Source: Lachnospiraceae bacterium
GTDB lineage: Bacteria; Bacillota; Clostridia; Lachnospirales; Lachnospiraceae
DNA: 64,000 nucleotides
NCBI GenBank assembly: GCA_024687305.1
Contig: JAILEQ010000073.1
Location: forward strand, 17,144-81,143
Direction: 5' to 3'
The notes below the pieces were generated by a model. The model did no database searches. It saw only the letters and a program-made list of their open reading frames with translations, and was not told the DNA's origin. The translations under genes were made by a program, and so were the position numbers. Positions 25,740 through 35,273 of the stretch are shown here, in pieces. Position 1 is the first letter of the stretch, and every line of letters starts with the position of its first letter.

Positions 25740-27046
25740 CTTTTACCTCCCAGAAGGTTCTTTACCGTGCGCTGGGCGTTAAACTGTTCGATATCGTCGG
25801 GCACGTTCTGTCCGCAGGTTATATAGGAAAGAGATGCACCCGTATAAAGCTTCAGGTTAAGAAGGTTACCCAAAGCCGTTGTTTCATCGAGTTTTGTAAA
25901 TATAAGCTTATAATCTGTTATCTCAGAATATGCATCGGCGATACTCTTTAAGTCTCTGTACTTTGTTGTGGCGCTTACAACAAGGTAAACTTCCTTTTCA
26001 ACAATGCCGTCCGCCGAATGAACAAACTCACCCATAATATTCTTCTGCTCACGATTCTGGTGAGAATGTCCCGCAGTATCCACAAATACGTAATCGAAAT
26101 CTCTGAAATCGTCGAGAGCCGATTCCATTTCTTCTATTGTATAAATGATCCTGAAAGGAACTTCGAGAATGTTGGCATACGTTCTTAACTGTTCGGCGGC
26201 CGCTATTCTGTATGTATCGGCCGTAAGAAGCGCGATCTTTTTCTTCTGCTCGACAGAAAACTTTGATGCGATCTTGGCGATCGTAGTAGTCTTTCCGACA
26301 CCTGTGGGGCCTACAAAGAACACCAGTTTCGGTCCTTTTTCGGCAGGAGTGATGCATAAAGGCTTTTCAAACTTAAGTATCATCTTTTGATAGATGCCCG
26401 ATAAAGCCACATCGAACGGAGTGCCCGCTTTTGTGACTTTTCTGGTCTCTTCCACTATGCTCGTGGCATATTCTTCGTTTACTTCGTTGTCGGTAAGTGT
26501 CGACTTTAAAAGATTGAAGAAAGTGCACAGCTCATCGTTTGATGCTTCGGACTTATCCGAAACATCGGACGATCTGTCTGTCTTCTCGTTTTCTTTTTCC
26601 CTGTTCCTGTCAATATCGGGAGAAAGCTTTTCTTCCAAAAGATTCTGAAGGCTGTCAAGCTTCTCTTCGAGTATATTGCCGGGTCTTGGGCGCTCATATG
26701 TAACGGGTCTGTCTGAAACCGTCGAATCATCCGAAGAGACCGTTTTGTCAAAACGTCTGAGTCGCTCAACTCCCGTCTCGCTTTCCGCCTTCTCAACAAT
26801 GGAATTTACCTTGCCAAGCGCTTCGGTAATGTTTCTGGCGCTTACGTTTGCCTTTTCCTGGATGGCACGGTCGGTATCGTCTTCCAAAGCTACCGTAACC
26901 TCTACCATCTGAGGTGAAAAGATCGCAAAGATCCCCTTCTTTTTTACATTCCTTACGTTCATAACGACAACGTTGGCTCCAAGTTCTTTCCTTGCAGCCT
27001 CGATCGCTTCACTTTCTGTTTTCGCCTGAAATTTCTTAATGATCAT
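25736..27046 (-). CDS. flhF: Flagellar SRP-like GTPase FlhF
   Basis: The 436-aa protein has a basic N-terminal segment, a variable charged linker (about residues 100-170), then the N and G domains. The P-loop GPTGVGKTTT lies at about 246-255, with later motifs ALLTADTYRIAAAEQL and DYVFVDTAGHSHQN. The C-terminus has LIFTKLDETTALGN. It marks the site of flagellar assembly and is activated by FlhG. The gene starts directly after the flhA stop (adjacent bases) and overlaps flhG by 4 nt. Confidence 0.95.
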   Translation of the reverse strand: MIIKKFQAKTESEAIEAARKELGANVVVMNVRNVKKKGIFAIFSPQMVEVTVALEDDTDRAIQEKANVSARNITEALGKVNSIVEKAESETGVERLRRFDKTVSSDDSTVSDRPVTYERPRPGNILEEKLDSLQNLLEEKLSPDIDRNREKENEKTDRSSDVSDKSEASNDELCTFFNLLKSTLTDNEVNEEYATSIVEETRKVTKAGTPFDVALSGIYQKMILKFEKPLCITPAEKGPKLVFFVGPTGVGKTTTIAKIASKFSVEQKKKIALLTADTYRIAAAEQLRTYANILEVPFRIIYTIEEMESALDDFRDFDYVFVDTAGHSHQNREQKNIMGEFVHSADGIVEKEVYLVVSATTKYRDLKSIADAYSEITDYKLIFTKLDETTALGNLLNLKLYTGASLSYITCGQNVPDDIEQFNAQRTVKNLLGGKR

Positions 27047-29092
27047 TTATGCAGTCACCATTCCGACAGATTGTAATTCCACATTTGACTCTATTTCATT
27101 ATAGCTTACAACTACCAGATCTTTGTAGTAATCTTCCGTAAGTCTCTTAAAATACATTCGAACGATCGGGGAAGTTATTATGATCTGGTTCTTTCCGAGA
27201 TCGTCGAGTTTCTTTAGCTCTTTTCCGGTAGCGCTTATTATCGCCTTTGTCTTCTCGGGATCGAGAGTAAGATAGGCTCCCTGCTCGGTCTGTTTTACGC
27301 TTCCCATGATCTCCTGCTCGAGTTTCGGATCGAGTGTGACAACGCTCGTAGTCTCGTTCTGAGGGAAGTATTTACCCGATATCGATCTCTTAAGCGATTG
27401 ACGTACATATTCCGTAAGGATATCCGTATCTCTTGTCGTCGGAGCATAATCCGCAAGAGTTTCGAATATGGTCAGGAGGTCTCTTATCGAAATGCCTTCC
27501 TTTAACAGGTTTTGAAGTATCTTTTGGATCTCGCCGAGCGAAAGGAGCTTCGGATAGAGTTCGTCCACAACCTGAGGGTTTGTCTCTTTCAAATTGTTGA
27601 TAAGACTCTGCACATCCTGCCTCGTGAGCAGTTCCGCGATATGCTGTCTTATGATCTCCGTTAAGTGAGTCGCAATGATCGACGGAGGATCCACGACGGT
27701 ATAACCCATACTTTCGGCTCTTTCTCTCTGTCCTTCCGTTATCCATACGGCAGGCAGGTGAAAAGAAGGCTCGAACGTCGGGATACCTGTTATCTCTTCT
27801 TCAACAAATCCCGGATTCATGGCCATATAATGGTCGAACAGTATCTCGCCCTCACTGACCTGAATACCTTTAATCTTTATGATATATTGATTGGGATTTA
27901 GCTGTATATTGTCTCGCAATCGGATGATGGGAACAACGGTACCGAGTTCAAGCGCGATCTGCCTTCTTATCATTACGACACGATCGAGAAGGTCGCCGCC
28001 CTGACTTACGTTTGCAAGCGGTATGATACCGTAACCGAACTCAAGCTCGATCGGGTCAACCGACAGCAGCGAATTGACATTCTCCGGCTGCCTGATCTCC
28101 TGTGCTTCCTGTTCTTCCGTCTCTGCTTCATGCTCTATATTGGCCGTTTCTATCGTACCCTGCATGGTTCGTCCCGCTAATATAAATATAATACCTATCG
28201 CGAGAAAAAGAAATGTATTAAGAGGAGTTACCAGACCAAGTCCGGCTATAACGGCACCTACGATATAGAGGGCTTTCGGAATACCGAAAAGCTGTCTTAC
28301 GAGCACGTTTCCGAAATCCGCACTTCCCGAACCTTTGGTGACCAGAATACCCGTCGATAAAGAGATGAGAAGCGAAGGAATCTGGGATACGAGTCCGTCA
28401 CCGATGGTAAGTATGGTGTATGTGTTAAGAGCGGAGCTTAGATCTTCGCCACGCATCGTAACGCCCATGATGATACCGCCCACAACGTTTATGGCGGTAA
28501 TAATAAGACCCGCAACGGCATCTCCCTTTACGTACTTAACGGCACCGTCCATGGAACCGAAGAAAGATGCTTCCTGCTGTATCTTGTCTCGTCTTTGCTT
28601 TGCCTCGGCGTCAGTAATGGCACCTGTATTTAAGTCGGCATCGATGGCCATCTGTTTACCGGGCATAGCGTCCAGGGTAAATCTTGCGGTTACTTCCGCA
28701 ACTCTTTCCGAACCTTTGTTGATAACGAGGAACTGAATGATAAGAAGTATCAGGAAAACGATAACGCCGACTATAAGATTTCCGCTTCCCACGAACGAAC
28801 CGAAAGTCTCAACGACGTTACCGGGATCGCCGGTCGTAAGAATAAGTCTTGTCGACGATACGTTAAGCGATATCCTGAATATGGTCGTAAAAAGAAGGAT
28901 AGTCGGGAAATATGACATTTCCAGAACTTCCTTTGAAAACATACATACAAAGAGGATAAGAAAAGCAACGGAAATATTGATCGCCAACAAAACGTCCAGT
29001 AAGACGTTGGGAATAGGCACGATCAACATGATAAAGGCTGCAAGTATATAAGCGGCAACGCCTACGTCTGCTCCTTTGATCTTACCGTTCAC
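27047..29092 (-). CDS. flhA: Flagellar export gate protein FlhA
   Basis: The 681-aa protein has about eight transmembrane helices in its N-terminal half (about residues 10-325). It carries the conserved FHIPEP-type loop region (ERVAEVTARFTLDAMPGKQMAIDADLN) and a large cytosolic domain (about 355-681) that forms the nonameric export ring. The start is GTG (29090-29092) with GAGGAGG 7 bp upstream. It lies 32 bp after flhB. Length and motifs are normal. Confidence 0.97.
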   Translation of the reverse strand: MNGKIKGADVGVAAYILAAFIMLIVPIPNVLLDVLLAINISVAFLILFVCMFSKEVLEMSYFPTILLFTTIFRISLNVSSTRLILTTGDPGNVVETFGSFVGSGNLIVGVIVFLILLIIQFLVINKGSERVAEVTARFTLDAMPGKQMAIDADLNTGAITDAEAKQRRDKIQQEASFFGSMDGAVKYVKGDAVAGLIITAINVVGGIIMGVTMRGEDLSSALNTYTILTIGDGLVSQIPSLLISLSTGILVTKGSGSADFGNVLVRQLFGIPKALYIVGAVIAGLGLVTPLNTFLFLAIGIIFILAGRTMQGTIETANIEHEAETEEQEAQEIRQPENVNSLLSVDPIELEFGYGIIPLANVSQGGDLLDRVVMIRRQIALELGTVVPIIRLRDNIQLNPNQYIIKIKGIQVSEGEILFDHYMAMNPGFVEEEITGIPTFEPSFHLPAVWITEGQRERAESMGYTVVDPPSIIATHLTEIIRQHIAELLTRQDVQSLINNLKETNPQVVDELYPKLLSLGEIQKILQNLLKEGISIRDLLTIFETLADYAPTTRDTDILTEYVRQSLKRSISGKYFPQNETTSVVTLDPKLEQEIMGSVKQTEQGAYLTLDPEKTKAIISATGKELKKLDDLGKNQIIITSPIVRMYFKRLTEDYYKDLVVVSYNEIESNVELQSVGMVTA

Positions 29093-29124
29093 ATCCTTAC
29101 CTCCTCTCTGTTATTTTTTAAGAA

Positions 29125-30237
29125 TCACGCTTTGCCTTTAAGATGATATACAAACGCAAGAACTTCGGCCACCGACTGATAAAGTTCGGCGGGAACCATC
29201 TCTCCTATCTCAACGTTTGCATAAAGCATTCTCGCAAGCGGTTTATTCTCAACTATCTCAATATCATTGTCTCTGGCGACTTCCTTGATCTTTTGGGCCA
29301 GATAATCGGCACCTTTTGCGATCACCACAGGTGCATCGTACTTATCCGCATCGTACAAAAGTGCGACCGCATAATGCGTCGGGTTTGTAATGACGACATC
29401 CGCTTTGGGGAGTTCCTGCATCATTCTTCTTCTCGAAGCCTGCATCATCCTCTGACGGATCTTGCCCTTGATCTGAGGATCACCTTCCTGCTGCTTGTAT
29501 TCGTCTTTGACTTCCTGTTTCGTCATCTTAAGGTCGTCGTTGTATTTCCACTTCTGATATGCGTAATCAAGAAAAGCGATTATAAGATATGCTATGGAAA
29601 TCCTTATACCCATGTTAATGAGTATGTTACATGTATTGGCTATCCCCGAATTTAAAGACATGTCATACAGTAAAAAGAAACCTGTGACGTTCTTCCTAAG
29701 ATACGAATAAGCCACCCATGCGATAATGACTATCTTAAGTATTGACTTTAAAAGCTCAACGAGCGCAGTCTTGGAAAATATCTTTTTAAAACCGTTTATC
29801 GGATTTAATTTGCTTCCTTTGGGCTGAAGCGGTTTAGCGGTCGGATGCCACTTAACCTGAGCCACATCGCATACGAACGATACGATAAAAGAAACAAGCA
29901 TAACAGGAAGAATTATGATAAGCACCTGAGAAAATACCTCTGTTATGAGGGTTATGATACTTACTTCATTTACTCTTCCTTCGTAATTCTTTATATATTC
30001 GGGTATATCGTCGTAAACAAGTCTGAACATACCGAGAAGCCTCTCGGCAATGATCGTCGCATAAACTCTTAATATTACAAATGCCGCCATTAAGCTGAAA
30101 GCATTTTCGATCTCCTTGCTTTTGGCTACCTGGCCTTCGTCTCTGGCATCATTTTTCTTTTTTTCGGTTGCCGGTTCGGTTTTTTCGCCGCCCGGACCGT
30201 CGGAAGCGAAAAACTGAAGATTAAATTCTAATGTCAC
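29125..30237 (-). CDS. flhB: Flagellar export switch protein FlhB
   Basis: The start is taken as the GTG at 30235-30237, which overlaps the fliR stop codon (GTGA) and has GGAG about 9 bp upstream. A reading back to 30456 would run through fliR in another frame and is not credible. The product is 370 aa. It opens with EKTEPATEKKKNDARDEGQV, typical of FlhB, then has four transmembrane helices and a C-terminal cytosolic domain. The self-cleavage motif NPTH is at 285-288. Cleavage switches export from hook to filament proteins, together with FliK. Confidence 0.95.
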   Translation of the reverse strand: MTLEFNLQFFASDGPGGEKTEPATEKKKNDARDEGQVAKSKEIENAFSLMAAFVILRVYATIIAERLLGMFRLVYDDIPEYIKNYEGRVNEVSIITLITEVFSQVLIIILPVMLVSFIVSFVCDVAQVKWHPTAKPLQPKGSKLNPINGFKKIFSKTALVELLKSILKIVIIAWVAYSYLRKNVTGFFLLYDMSLNSGIANTCNILINMGIRISIAYLIIAFLDYAYQKWKYNDDLKMTKQEVKDEYKQQEGDPQIKGKIRQRMMQASRRRMMQELPKADVVITNPTHYAVALLYDADKYDAPVVIAKGADYLAQKIKEVARDNDIEIVENKPLARMLYANVEIGEMVPAELYQSVAEVLAFVYHLKGKA

Positions 30238-31013
30238 AGCATCGACTCCGTAAGGATCGTAACCATTTTCCTCATCTCGTCGATAAGCATCGATGAAATA
30301 TTGGGAAGCATGGCGGTTGTCAAAAACAAAACTCCAAGTCCGACAAGAACCTTTATCTGCATACCTACCGCAAACATGTTCATCTGCGGAGAAACTTTTG
30401 CAAGTATCCCGAGAAGTGAATTTAACAAAAGCATGACCGCAAATATCGGAAGACATATTTTTACGCCTATCATCATATAATCTTTTAAAAACTCAAGGAT
30501 AGCCGCCAGAAGGTTATCGGACGAAAAGATCGCACCGTTAACGGGGATCAGCTTAAATGTTTCGGCAAGGGCTGAGACTATGAAATGAAACAGTCCGCTG
30601 ACGAGAAGCATTAACGTCACCGCATATTGATAATACGCGCCCGAAATGGTCACATTCTGATTGGTGTTGGGATCGAACAAAGTTACCATCGAAAGACCCG
30701 TCTCCATATCGGAAATGTGGCCCGCAAGGCTTAGGATCGTGGAAACTATCTGTGCTCCGTAACCTATCAAAAGACCCGTAACGGCTTCTTTTAACACCAA
30801 TACCGAATAACCGAATATCGAGTTGTATTCAAGCGGAGTATACGGAACCAATCTGTAGAGCAATACGGCAAAAAGAAAACTGAAACCGATCTTTACATGA
30901 TTCGGAACTCCTCTCATCGAAAAGAAAGGAGCGACATATATAAACGTAGCCACCCTTATCACGATCAAAAGGAAATACTCAAGTTCATCGAGAGAAAACG
31001 AATAATCGATCAT
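30234..31013 (-). CDS. fliR: Flagellar export protein FliR
   Basis: The ATG at 31011-31013 is used because AAGGAG lies 8 bp upstream; an extension to 31127 would cover fliQ. The product is 259 aa with about six transmembrane helices. Conserved features include VATFIYVAPFFSMRGVPNHVKIG near the N-terminus and a late KICLPIFAVMLLLNSLLGIL segment. FliR forms the export gate with FliP and FliQ. It follows fliQ by 11 bp and overlaps flhB by 4 nt. Confidence 0.95.
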   Translation of the reverse strand: MIDYSFSLDELEYFLLIVIRVATFIYVAPFFSMRGVPNHVKIGFSFLFAVLLYRLVPYTPLEYNSIFGYSVLVLKEAVTGLLIGYGAQIVSTILSLAGHISDMETGLSMVTLFDPNTNQNVTISGAYYQYAVTLMLLVSGLFHFIVSALAETFKLIPVNGAIFSSDNLLAAILEFLKDYMMIGVKICLPIFAVMLLLNSLLGILAKVSPQMNMFAVGMQIKVLVGLGVLFLTTAMLPNISSMLIDEMRKMVTILTESML

Positions 31014-31024
31014 CTTCTTTCTCC

Positions 31025-31294
31025 TTAATGAACATATTGCCCGAAATTGCTCCAAAGAGTAACTATATAATCTCTTAGCGTCGTAAGCATCCAGTGTCCC
31101 AAAAGCATGAGTGAGAGAAATACACATATGACCTTGGGCACGAACGTAAGCGTCTGTTCCTGAATGGAAGTAACCGTCTGAAAGATACTTATGAGCAAAC
31201 CGATGATTAACGAAACCAGCAGAACCGGTGACGCCAACTCGATTATCGTAAAGAATGCGTCACGCATCAAAGTTACGACATCATCAAGTGTCAT
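31025..31294 (-). CDS. fliQ: Flagellar export protein FliQ
   Basis: The 89-aa protein has two transmembrane helices with the family motif LIISIFQTVTSIQEQTLTF, followed by PKVICVF. It is part of the FliPQR export gate. AAAGGAG precedes the ATG. Length and motif are typical. Confidence 0.96.
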   Translation of the reverse strand: MTLDDVVTLMRDAFFTIIELASPVLLVSLIIGLLISIFQTVTSIQEQTLTFVPKVICVFLSLMLLGHWMLTTLRDYIVTLWSNFGQYVH

Positions 31295-31319
31295 GTGATT
31301 AACTCCTTTCTTTCACAAA

Positions 31320-32183
31320 CTAATGATAAAACGAAGTTACGAGAGAGCCTATGATAAGGCTCCAGCCGTCCGCAAGAACAAACAAAAGTATCTTGAACGG
31401 CATCGAAATGGTCGTCGGCGGGAGCATCATCATACCCATACTCATGAGCACCGAGGCGACGATCATATCTATGACTATAAACGGAATGTATATGATAAAA
31501 CCGATAATGAATGCGGTTCTTAATTCGCTGATCACAAAAGCCGGAATGAGAATGTTGTTGGGAATATTTTCAAGTGCCCCGTCCCACTCCGTTTCCGATA
31601 TCTTCATGAAAAGTTCGACATCCTTTGTCTGAGTCTGCCCGTACATAAAATCCCTGAACGGTTCCATACCGATCCTGAAAGCTTCCTCCTGATTGATCTC
31701 ACCGCGGTCAAGCGGAATGATCGCCTCATTGTATGCTCTTGAAAAGGTAGGGCTCATGATAAAGAAAGTGACAAACAACGCAATGCCTATCAAAACCTGA
31801 TTTGGGGGTGCGGTGTTTGTATTTAACGCCGCTCTCGTAAAGTGAAGAACGATGATGATACGCGTAAAGCATGTCAGCATCAAAAGAAGTAACGGCGCAA
31901 TCGCAATAAGGGTCAATGTGAGCAATATTCTCAATGACCCTGACAGCTGACCGTTGCCATCGTTGTAAGTGATGGTAAGATCGTTTGAAATATTAAGTTC
32001 TTTTAAGTCTTCCGGCGTTTCTGCCGTACCCGCATCCTCAATGTTTGTACGACTCTCGGTTTCTCCCGTTAAGTGGGAATCGACCGTATTGGTAAGACGT
32101 GATGCGTAGGATGAAGACTTAAGCCCGATAAACAATATGCCCGCAAGTAACAGCAGGCAAATCATTCTAAAAAACTTCTTCAT
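31320..32183 (-). CDS. fliP: Flagellar export protein FliP
   Basis: The 287-aa protein has an N-terminal signal sequence (about residues 1-27), as many FliP proteins do, and four further hydrophobic helices. Typical motifs are TCFTRIIIVLHFTRAALNT, APPNQVLIGIALFVTFFIM and MGMMMLPPTTISMPFKILLF. It forms the pentameric core of the export gate. Its ATG directly follows the fliO stop codon (TAAATG), so coupling is likely. Confidence 0.97.
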   Translation of the reverse strand: MKKFFRMICLLLLAGILFIGLKSSSYASRLTNTVDSHLTGETESRTNIEDAGTAETPEDLKELNISNDLTITYNDGNGQLSGSLRILLTLTLIAIAPLLLLMLTCFTRIIIVLHFTRAALNTNTAPPNQVLIGIALFVTFFIMSPTFSRAYNEAIIPLDRGEINQEEAFRIGMEPFRDFMYGQTQTKDVELFMKISETEWDGALENIPNNILIPAFVISELRTAFIIGFIIYIPFIVIDMIVASVLMSMGMMMLPPTTISMPFKILLFVLADGWSLIIGSLVTSFYH

Positions 32184-32540
32184 TTAACTGTCTTTCTCTT
32201 CTTCCTTCGCTTTTTTTAAAAAGTCTTTAAAGGAAATTTTTTCCGTCTGTTCCTCGGGGAAACTGATGGAATCCGCGGGTATCTCCGAAATCGTCGTGAC
32301 AGTATCTTTGCAGACCGCTATGGCGAAATAGCGATCCGCAATCTTAACTATCTGAATATATTTATTCTGTGCGATCCGCTGCGTTTCAATAACATTTATG
32401 TTGCTGCCCGACAGACGTTCTTTCTGGAAGTTTCCCACGAACTTTGTTGTGAAAAAGCATATAAAAAGAACAAACGCAAATATGAGCAGGACTGTTATGA
32501 ACTGAACCGCCGAGGACGTACTTGACCCCACGATAAACAT
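32184..32540 (-). CDS. fliO: Flagellar biosynthesis protein FliO
   Basis: The 118-aa protein has a single N-terminal transmembrane helix (about residues 11-34). A small cytoplasmic beta domain follows (INVIETQRIAQNKYIQIVKI, then DRYFAIAV), which matches FliO/FliZ. FliO assists assembly of the FliP ring. GGAGG lies 5 bp before the ATG. The short length and position directly before fliP support the call. Confidence 0.88.
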   Translation of the reverse strand: MFIVGSSTSSAVQFITVLLIFAFVLFICFFTTKFVGNFQKERLSGSNINVIETQRIAQNKYIQIVKIADRYFAIAVCKDTVTTISEIPADSISFPEEQTEKISFKDFLKKAKEEEKDS

Positions 32541-32560
32541 TCAAACCTCCAAAGGTAAGA

Positions 32561-32923
32561 TCAGCCTACTACCTTCTTAACAGCCTCTAATACTCTGTCA
32601 GCCTGGAAAGGCTTAACGATAAAGTCCTTTGCTCCGGACTGGATGGATTCGATAACCATCGCCTGCTGACCCATTGCGGAACACATGATGACCATTGCTC
32701 CGGGATCGTTCTCTTTAATCTTCTTTAATGCCTGGATACCATCCATTTCGGGCATTGTTATATCCATAAGTACCAGATCGGGCTTGGTTTCGTTATATTT
32801 TTCGACTGCCTTGAGTCCGTTCTCGGCCTCGCCTGCAACGACATAGCCGTTCTTTGTAAGAATGTCTTTGATCATCATTCTCATGAATGCCGCATCATCA
32901 CAAATTAAAATATTCTTTGCCAT
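32561..32923 (-). CDS. cheY: Chemotaxis response regulator CheY
   Basis: The 120-aa protein is a single receiver domain. The acid pocket is Asp9-Asp10, the phospho-acceptor Asp54 lies in LVLMDITMPEMDG, a switch Ser lies in VIMCSAMGQQ and the conserved Lys in DFIVKPF. CheY-P binds FliM/FliY and changes rotation. It sits between fliY and fliO, as in Bacillus. No output domain is present. Confidence 0.95.
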   Translation of the reverse strand: MAKNILICDDAAFMRMMIKDILTKNGYVVAGEAENGLKAVEKYNETKPDLVLMDITMPEMDGIQALKKIKENDPGAMVIMCSAMGQQAMVIESIQSGAKDFIVKPFQADRVLEAVKKVVG

Positions 32924-32949
32924 TGTTTAAATTCCTCCGCTTTCTGGGG

Positions 32950-34194
32950 TTATTTAATAATCTCTGTAACTCTGACCGCAAAACTCTCCTCAAGTACCAC
33001 TACTTCACCCTTAGCTACGAACTTTCCGTTTACCAGTACGTCGATAGGTTCGCCCGCTATCTTGTCGAGCTCTATGATCGTTCCGGGTGAAAAGTCCAGT
33101 ATTTCGGATATCGACTTGACGGTACGGCCGAGTTCAACCGTTACTTCAAGCGGGACATCCATGATCAAGCCGATATTCTCGTGGCCGGCCATCTGGCTGT
33201 AATCGCCCGAGAAACTCTGGAACTGCGCGGGTGCAACGTTTACACCTTGCATCGGCATTCCCATCTGCGGCATACCCATTCCCATCTGAGGCATTCCCAT
33301 GCCCATCTGCGGCATGCCCATACCCATTTGAGGCATACCCATGTTCATTTGAGGCATTCCCATATTCATCATATCCGGTGTCGGCTGCTGCATCTGCATC
33401 TGAGGCTGAGGTGCCGGTGCGGGCTGAGGTGCACTCTGAGGTGCCGGTGCCGGTTCGGGTTCGGGCTCGCTCTCCGCGCCACCCATTGACTGTGCAAGGA
33501 AGTTCTCGACAAGTCTTTTTGCGAACTCTACAGGATATAACTGCATGATCGTTGAATCGACTAAATCTCCGATCTGCATTGAGAATGCTACTTTTACAAA
33601 CGTTCCTCCAAGGAACGGAGCTATATCATCGCCGGTCTTAAACTCTGTAAGATCTATAAGGCTTGCCTCCGGCGGGCTGATATCGATCATCGTACCAAGC
33701 ATTGTGGAAAGAGATGTTGCCGAAGCGCCCATCATCTGGTTCATCGCTTCGGAGATGGCACTTAAGTGAAGTTCTCCAAGCTCTCCTTCCGTATTGGTAC
33801 CGTCACCGCCCATCATGAGATCGGTGATAACCTTTACATCGTGTTCTCGCAAAACGAGGATGTTCGTACCGTCAAGACCCGCGGTGTAATGGATCTGTAT
33901 GAATACGCAGGGCTTAACATAATCTTCGATAACATTGTCCCACGTTACCATGGAAACAACGGGCGTCGTGATGTTAACCTTGCGGTTAACGAGCGAATAA
34001 AGAGTAGTCGCCGAGGAGCCCATGCTTATGTTGGCTACCTCTCCGACCGCATCCCTTTCGACTTCATCCAATGTCGCATCGGAGGATGCCGCAGCGGCTG
34101 AAGTGGTTTCTTGCGCCGGCTGGGAAGACGTATCGGAAGGATCCATGCCGCTTAACAGCGCATTTATCTCGTCCTGAGATAACATTCCATCCAT
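32950..34194 (-). CDS. fliY: Flagellar motor switch phosphatase FliY
   Basis: The 414-aa protein begins with the CheY-P-binding motif LSQDEINALLSG. A CheC-like phosphatase middle (about residues 40-225) follows, with EVANISMGSSATTLYSL and ISEAMNQMMGASATSLS. A Pro/Ala/Glu/Gln linker and a Met/Gly/Pro/Gln heptad-like repeat (about 275-315) come next. The C-terminal FliN domain is at about 335-414 (LIMDVPLEVTVELGRTVKSI, then LDFSPGTIIELD). It is a C-ring component that also dephosphorylates CheY-P. The repeat is unusual. It lies 4 bp after fliM. Confidence 0.95.
   Translation of the reverse strand: MDGMLSQDEINALLSGMDPSDTSSQPAQETTSAAAASSDATLDEVERDAVGEVANISMGSSATTLYSLVNRKVNITTPVVSMVTWDNVIEDYVKPCVFIQIHYTAGLDGTNILVLREHDVKVITDLMMGGDGTNTEGELGELHLSAISEAMNQMMGASATSLSTMLGTMIDISPPEASLIDLTEFKTGDDIAPFLGGTFVKVAFSMQIGDLVDSTIMQLYPVEFAKRLVENFLAQSMGGAESEPEPEPAPAPQSAPQPAPAPQPQMQMQQPTPDMMNMGMPQMNMGMPQMGMGMPQMGMGMPQMGMGMPQMGMPMQGVNVAPAQFQSFSGDYSQMAGHENIGLIMDVPLEVTVELGRTVKSISEILDFSPGTIIELDKIAGEPIDVLVNGKFVAKGEVVVLEESFAVRVTEIIK
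33250..33369. repeat. In-frame 21-bp tandem repeat in the fliY linker
   Basis: About six degenerate copies of a 21-bp unit code for the seven-residue pattern MGMGMPQ (variants MNMGMPQ and MGMPMQG). The tract lies between the phosphatase-like and FliN domains. Repeats of this kind change copy number easily and would alter linker length without a frameshift. Confidence 0.8.
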
Positions 34195-34198
34195 TTTT

Positions 34199-35179
34199 TT
34201 ACTCCTCCTCCCTTATAATCTTCGTAATCTGTGCCGCGTATTTGTCTTTGCTGGTACCCGGCAACGCTTTAAACTTAAATATGTTACCCACATAAATGTT
34301 CAGCTCACTCTCGAGCTGCGTATCGAGCCTTATGATATCTCCGGGCTGCAGATTTATAAAATCGTTTACCGATACCTGGCTCTTTCCCATTATAACCTTA
34401 ACAGGTATGTCCACCCTCTTTATAAGGGATTCGATATGTAACTGATAATCTTCGTCACCGATCTCCTGCATCGTTGAGAACCAATACTTTGTATTGAGTC
34501 TGTCCATGATGCTCTCTAACGTGAAATACGGCAGACACACGTTCATGAAACCTTCAACGTCGCCGATCTTCATGTTGAGCGTTACGATCGCGATCATTTC
34601 GTTGGGTGCTATGATCTGTGCGAACTGAGGATTGGTCTCGATACGTTCGAGCACCGGATTTATCTCCAGTACGTTTTTCCACGGTTCTCGCATGAGTTGC
34701 ATCGATACGATCATCAGTTTTTCAATGATCGTCATCTCTATCTCGGAAAAGTCTCTGTTCTTTTCAAGAGGCATTCCCTTTCCGCCGAGCATTCTGTCGA
34801 TCATCGCAAACCCGAGGTTTGCCGCCAGATCCAATATGATACTTCCGTTTAGCGGCTGAAAATTTATTACACCCAGTATTACCGGGTTTGACAGTGCGTT
34901 CGTGAACTCCGAAAATGTTACGGTTTCGGAACTCGCAACACTGACCGTTATATTCTTTCTTAAGTAGACCGGAAGATTCGTGGCAAGTAATCTTCCGTAA
35001 TGCTCGTATATGATCTCGAGCGTACGCAGGTGTTCTTTGGAGAACTTCGCCGGTCGTTTAAAGTCATAATTCTTGACTTGGCGTTCGCCTTTGTCCTGCA
35101 TTTCGTCTACGTCCAGCTCACCGGTGCTTAGCGCTGCCAGCAGGCTGTCTATTTCATTTTGAGACAAAACCTCGCCCAC
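34199..35179 (-). CDS. fliM: Flagellar motor switch protein FliM
   Basis: The GTG at 35177-35179 is preferred because GGGGAGG lies 8 bp upstream; an earlier GTG at 35188 would overlap that site. The product is 326 aa. It begins with the CheY-P-binding motif VLSQNEIDSLLAAL. The CheC-like middle domain (about residues 45-230) has IYEHYGRLLATNLPVYLRK and MIDRMLGGKGMPL. The C-terminus is a FliN-like domain (about 245-326). FliM forms the middle ring of the rotor switch. Confidence 0.95.
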   Translation of the reverse strand: MGEVLSQNEIDSLLAALSTGELDVDEMQDKGERQVKNYDFKRPAKFSKEHLRTLEIIYEHYGRLLATNLPVYLRKNITVSVASSETVTFSEFTNALSNPVILGVINFQPLNGSIILDLAANLGFAMIDRMLGGKGMPLEKNRDFSEIEMTIIEKLMIVSMQLMREPWKNVLEINPVLERIETNPQFAQIIAPNEMIAIVTLNMKIGDVEGFMNVCLPYFTLESIMDRLNTKYWFSTMQEIGDEDYQLHIESLIKRVDIPVKVIMGKSQVSVNDFINLQPGDIIRLDTQLESELNIYVGNIFKFKALPGTSKDKYAAQITKIIREEE

Positions 35180-35273
35180 GAAGCTCACCTCCCCTGTCCC
35201 ATTTTTTTAGATCCGCTGCACAAAGAAAACGGATGCGGTACCGGTACTTAAGTGACCGCTTTAAGGTGTTGCC

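Noticed and set aside
30238..30456. An N-terminal extension of FlhB of 73 residues
   Set aside because: The extension lies within fliR in another frame, and FlhB-like sequence begins only at the GTG at 30235-30237.
31014..31127. An N-terminal extension of FliR
   Set aside because: It overlaps fliQ in another frame. A good AAGGAG-preceded ATG gives a normal-length FliR.
33250..33369. The fliY repeats as a CRISPR-like array
   Set aside because: The 21-bp units are contiguous with no spacers and stay in frame inside fliY.
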